Made by a program: the position numbers and the translations under genes. The notes under the pieces are model-generated. The model searched no databases. It was not told the origin of the DNA and saw only the letters and a list, made by a program, of their open reading frames with translations. DNA of 7,648 nt from Enterobacteriaceae bacterium. GTDB lineage: Bacteria; Pseudomonadota; Gammaproteobacteria; Enterobacterales; Enterobacteriaceae. This document shows positions 6,669-7,648 of this stretch, one piece after another. The first letter of the stretch is position 1. Each line of letters starts with the position of its first letter. The stretch covers positions 1 through 7,648 of the forward strand of contig JALAGK010000052.1 in the NCBI GenBank assembly GCA_022712475.1, given 5' to 3'.

Positions 6669-7589
6669 TTACATTTTCCTGCAATGCAGGGCCATTTCCG
6701 GCGAAAAACCGTCGAAGTCGTTAAGCATGTGTCCCAGATAAGCTTTATTGCTTACCTCAACAAAGGCTAACGGCGATGTCTGGCTTAAAAAGCGCTCCAT
6801 CGAGTCCGTCCACTTCACGGTATGGGTCAAATGCAGCGACAGATTCTCTTTTATCTCTTGCGGGCCAGAGGCTGGCGCACCCGTCACGTTCATCAGCACG
6901 TCGTGCTGTGTCGGCTTAATGGCGATGTTAGCCAGGAAGTCACGCATCTGCTGTACGCCGTCAGCCATCAGACGCGTATGCCAGGCCCCGCTGACGCCAA
7001 GTTTGGTGGTCTCAAAACCCTTGCCCACCAGCACATCGCTCATCTCGCGTAGCGCCGCCACTGTACCGCCAATCACCTGCTGGCGACGGCTGTTATCGCA
7101 GCTGATATCCACTTCAAGCCCGCTCTCGGCAATGAGCGCAGCCATGCTGGCGTAATCAATGCCTTTGACCGCTTGCATCGCCCCCTTGTTAACTTTGCTC
7201 AACTCGTCCATTAACCGTGAACGAAAGTGAATCATGCGAAACAGGTCATCCAGCGTCACGGCACCGGCCGCGTATAGCGCGGCATATTCACCGACACTGT
7301 GTCCACAGGAGCCTGCTACGTGCAGTCCTTCCAGCTTGTCTTTGCACAAGGTGAACAGCGTGGCATTAATTGCTGTGACCGCCACCTGCTGATTGGTGGT
7401 CTGCACCAGCTTGTTCATTGGCCCTTTGAGGCAGATACGGCGAATATCGGCGCCGGAAATATCACTGGCGCAATCCCAGATTTTTTTGGTTTCGTCGTTA
7501 ATATCCCACAGATCAGCGCCCATCCCGATGGTGGGATTGCCCTGTCCGGCGAACAAAAATGCGACTGACGTTGATTGAGTAATATCCAT
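6669..7589 (-). CDS. FabD-like malonyl-CoA/acyl-CoA:ACP acyltransferase, free-standing
   Basis: Transfers malonyl or another acyl group from CoA to the phosphopantetheine arm of an acyl carrier protein; cytoplasmic. At 306 residues it matches single-domain FabD (about 309). Motifs: FAGQGN (13-18) for the usual GQGS/Q loop, the nucleophile elbow GHSVGE (96-101) with S98, R123 in FRSRLMDE where FabD has the carboxylate-binding Arg, SCDNSRRQQVIGG (163-175), and H204 in SGAWHTRLM as the catalytic His. The C-terminal segment reads VEVSNKAYLGHML where FabD has a GPGKVL-type sequence. The SGAWHTRLM motif resembles the SGAFHSRYM of discrete acyltransferases in trans-AT polyketide pathways more than housekeeping FabD. 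Together with the absence of fabH/fabG/acpP neighbours, this argues against it being the essential fabD. ATG 7589 has AGGA (7598-7601) 8 nt upstream, overlapping the stop codon of the preceding gene, so translational coupling is likely. The upstream genes and the carrier protein it serves are outside the window. Confidence 0.85.
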   Translation of the reverse strand: MDITQSTSVAFLFAGQGNPTIGMGADLWDINDETKKIWDCASDISGADIRRICLKGPMNKLVQTTNQQVAVTAINATLFTLCKDKLEGLHVAGSCGHSVGEYAALYAAGAVTLDDLFRMIHFRSRLMDELSKVNKGAMQAVKGIDYASMAALIAESGLEVDISCDNSRRQQVIGGTVAALREMSDVLVGKGFETTKLGVSGAWHTRLMADGVQQMRDFLANIAIKPTQHDVLMNVTGAPASGPQEIKENLSLHLTHTVKWTDSMERFLSQTSPLAFVEVSNKAYLGHMLNDFDGFSPEMALHCRKM

Positions 7590-7599
7590 ATTCCCTGTC

Positions 7600-7648
7600 C
7601 TAAAAATGATACTTGAGTCCTAAATATGTCCCGAGCGTCTCGCCAAAC
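7600..7648 (-). CDS. C-terminal end of a probable outer-membrane beta-barrel protein (partial)
   Basis: Only the last 15 codons are in the window, ending at TAG (7602-7600). They read FGETLGTYLGLKYHF. A final Phe preceded by alternating hydrophobic/aromatic residues (Y, L, L, Y, F at every second position) is the classical last beta strand recognised by the BAM machinery. The other two frames lack this pattern, and one of them is closed by a TAG. The stop lies 10 nt before the acyltransferase ATG and overlaps its ribosome binding site, which supports a real coding end in the same operon. Porin, lipid-handling and export barrels cannot be told apart from so few residues. Confidence 0.6.
   Translation of the reverse strand, partial: FGETLGTYLGLKYHF

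Overview
The window comes from a gamma-proteobacterium of the order Enterobacterales. The left end carries the divergent pair yhhS (MFS transporter, minus strand, cut by the window edge) and yhhT (AI-2E/PerM-type permease, plus strand). Both proteins read as close relatives of the E. coli versions over essentially their whole length. In E. coli K-12 the neighbour downstream of yhhT is acpT, a phosphopantetheinyl transferase. Here that position is occupied by other genes, so the right-hand part looks like an accessory insertion at a known variable locus. The neighbour comparison is from memory.

Layout: 1-1141 yhhS (-); 1142-1288 divergent promoter region with a perfect 6-bp inverted repeat over the yhhT -10; 1289-2335 yhhT (+); 2336-2510 intergenic with small inverted repeats; 2511-3298 an SDR oxidoreductase gene (+) broken by a frameshift; 3305-3325 terminator; 3347-4345 exported alpha/beta hydrolase (+); 4425-5474 class I nitronate monooxygenase (+); 5475-5612 convergent spacer; 5613-5636 terminator of the opposing operon; then on the minus strand an unrecognised polytopic membrane protein (5659-6651), a FabD-like malonyl/acyl transferase (6669-7589), and the last 15 codons of a protein whose end looks like an outer-membrane beta-barrel (7600-7648).

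Two accessory modules meet tail to tail. The plus-strand module (SDR, exported hydrolase, nitronate monooxygenase) looks catabolic or detoxifying, but nothing shows that the three enzymes share a substrate. The minus-strand module is a tight operon: 10-nt and 17-nt gaps and a terminator just after the last gene. It combines a probable beta-barrel, a carrier-protein acyltransferase and an 8-TM inner-membrane protein. That combination suggests that an acyl or polyketide-type product is made and handled at the cell envelope. It is the part of the window most likely to belong to something undescribed, but the upstream genes needed to judge it lie outside the window.
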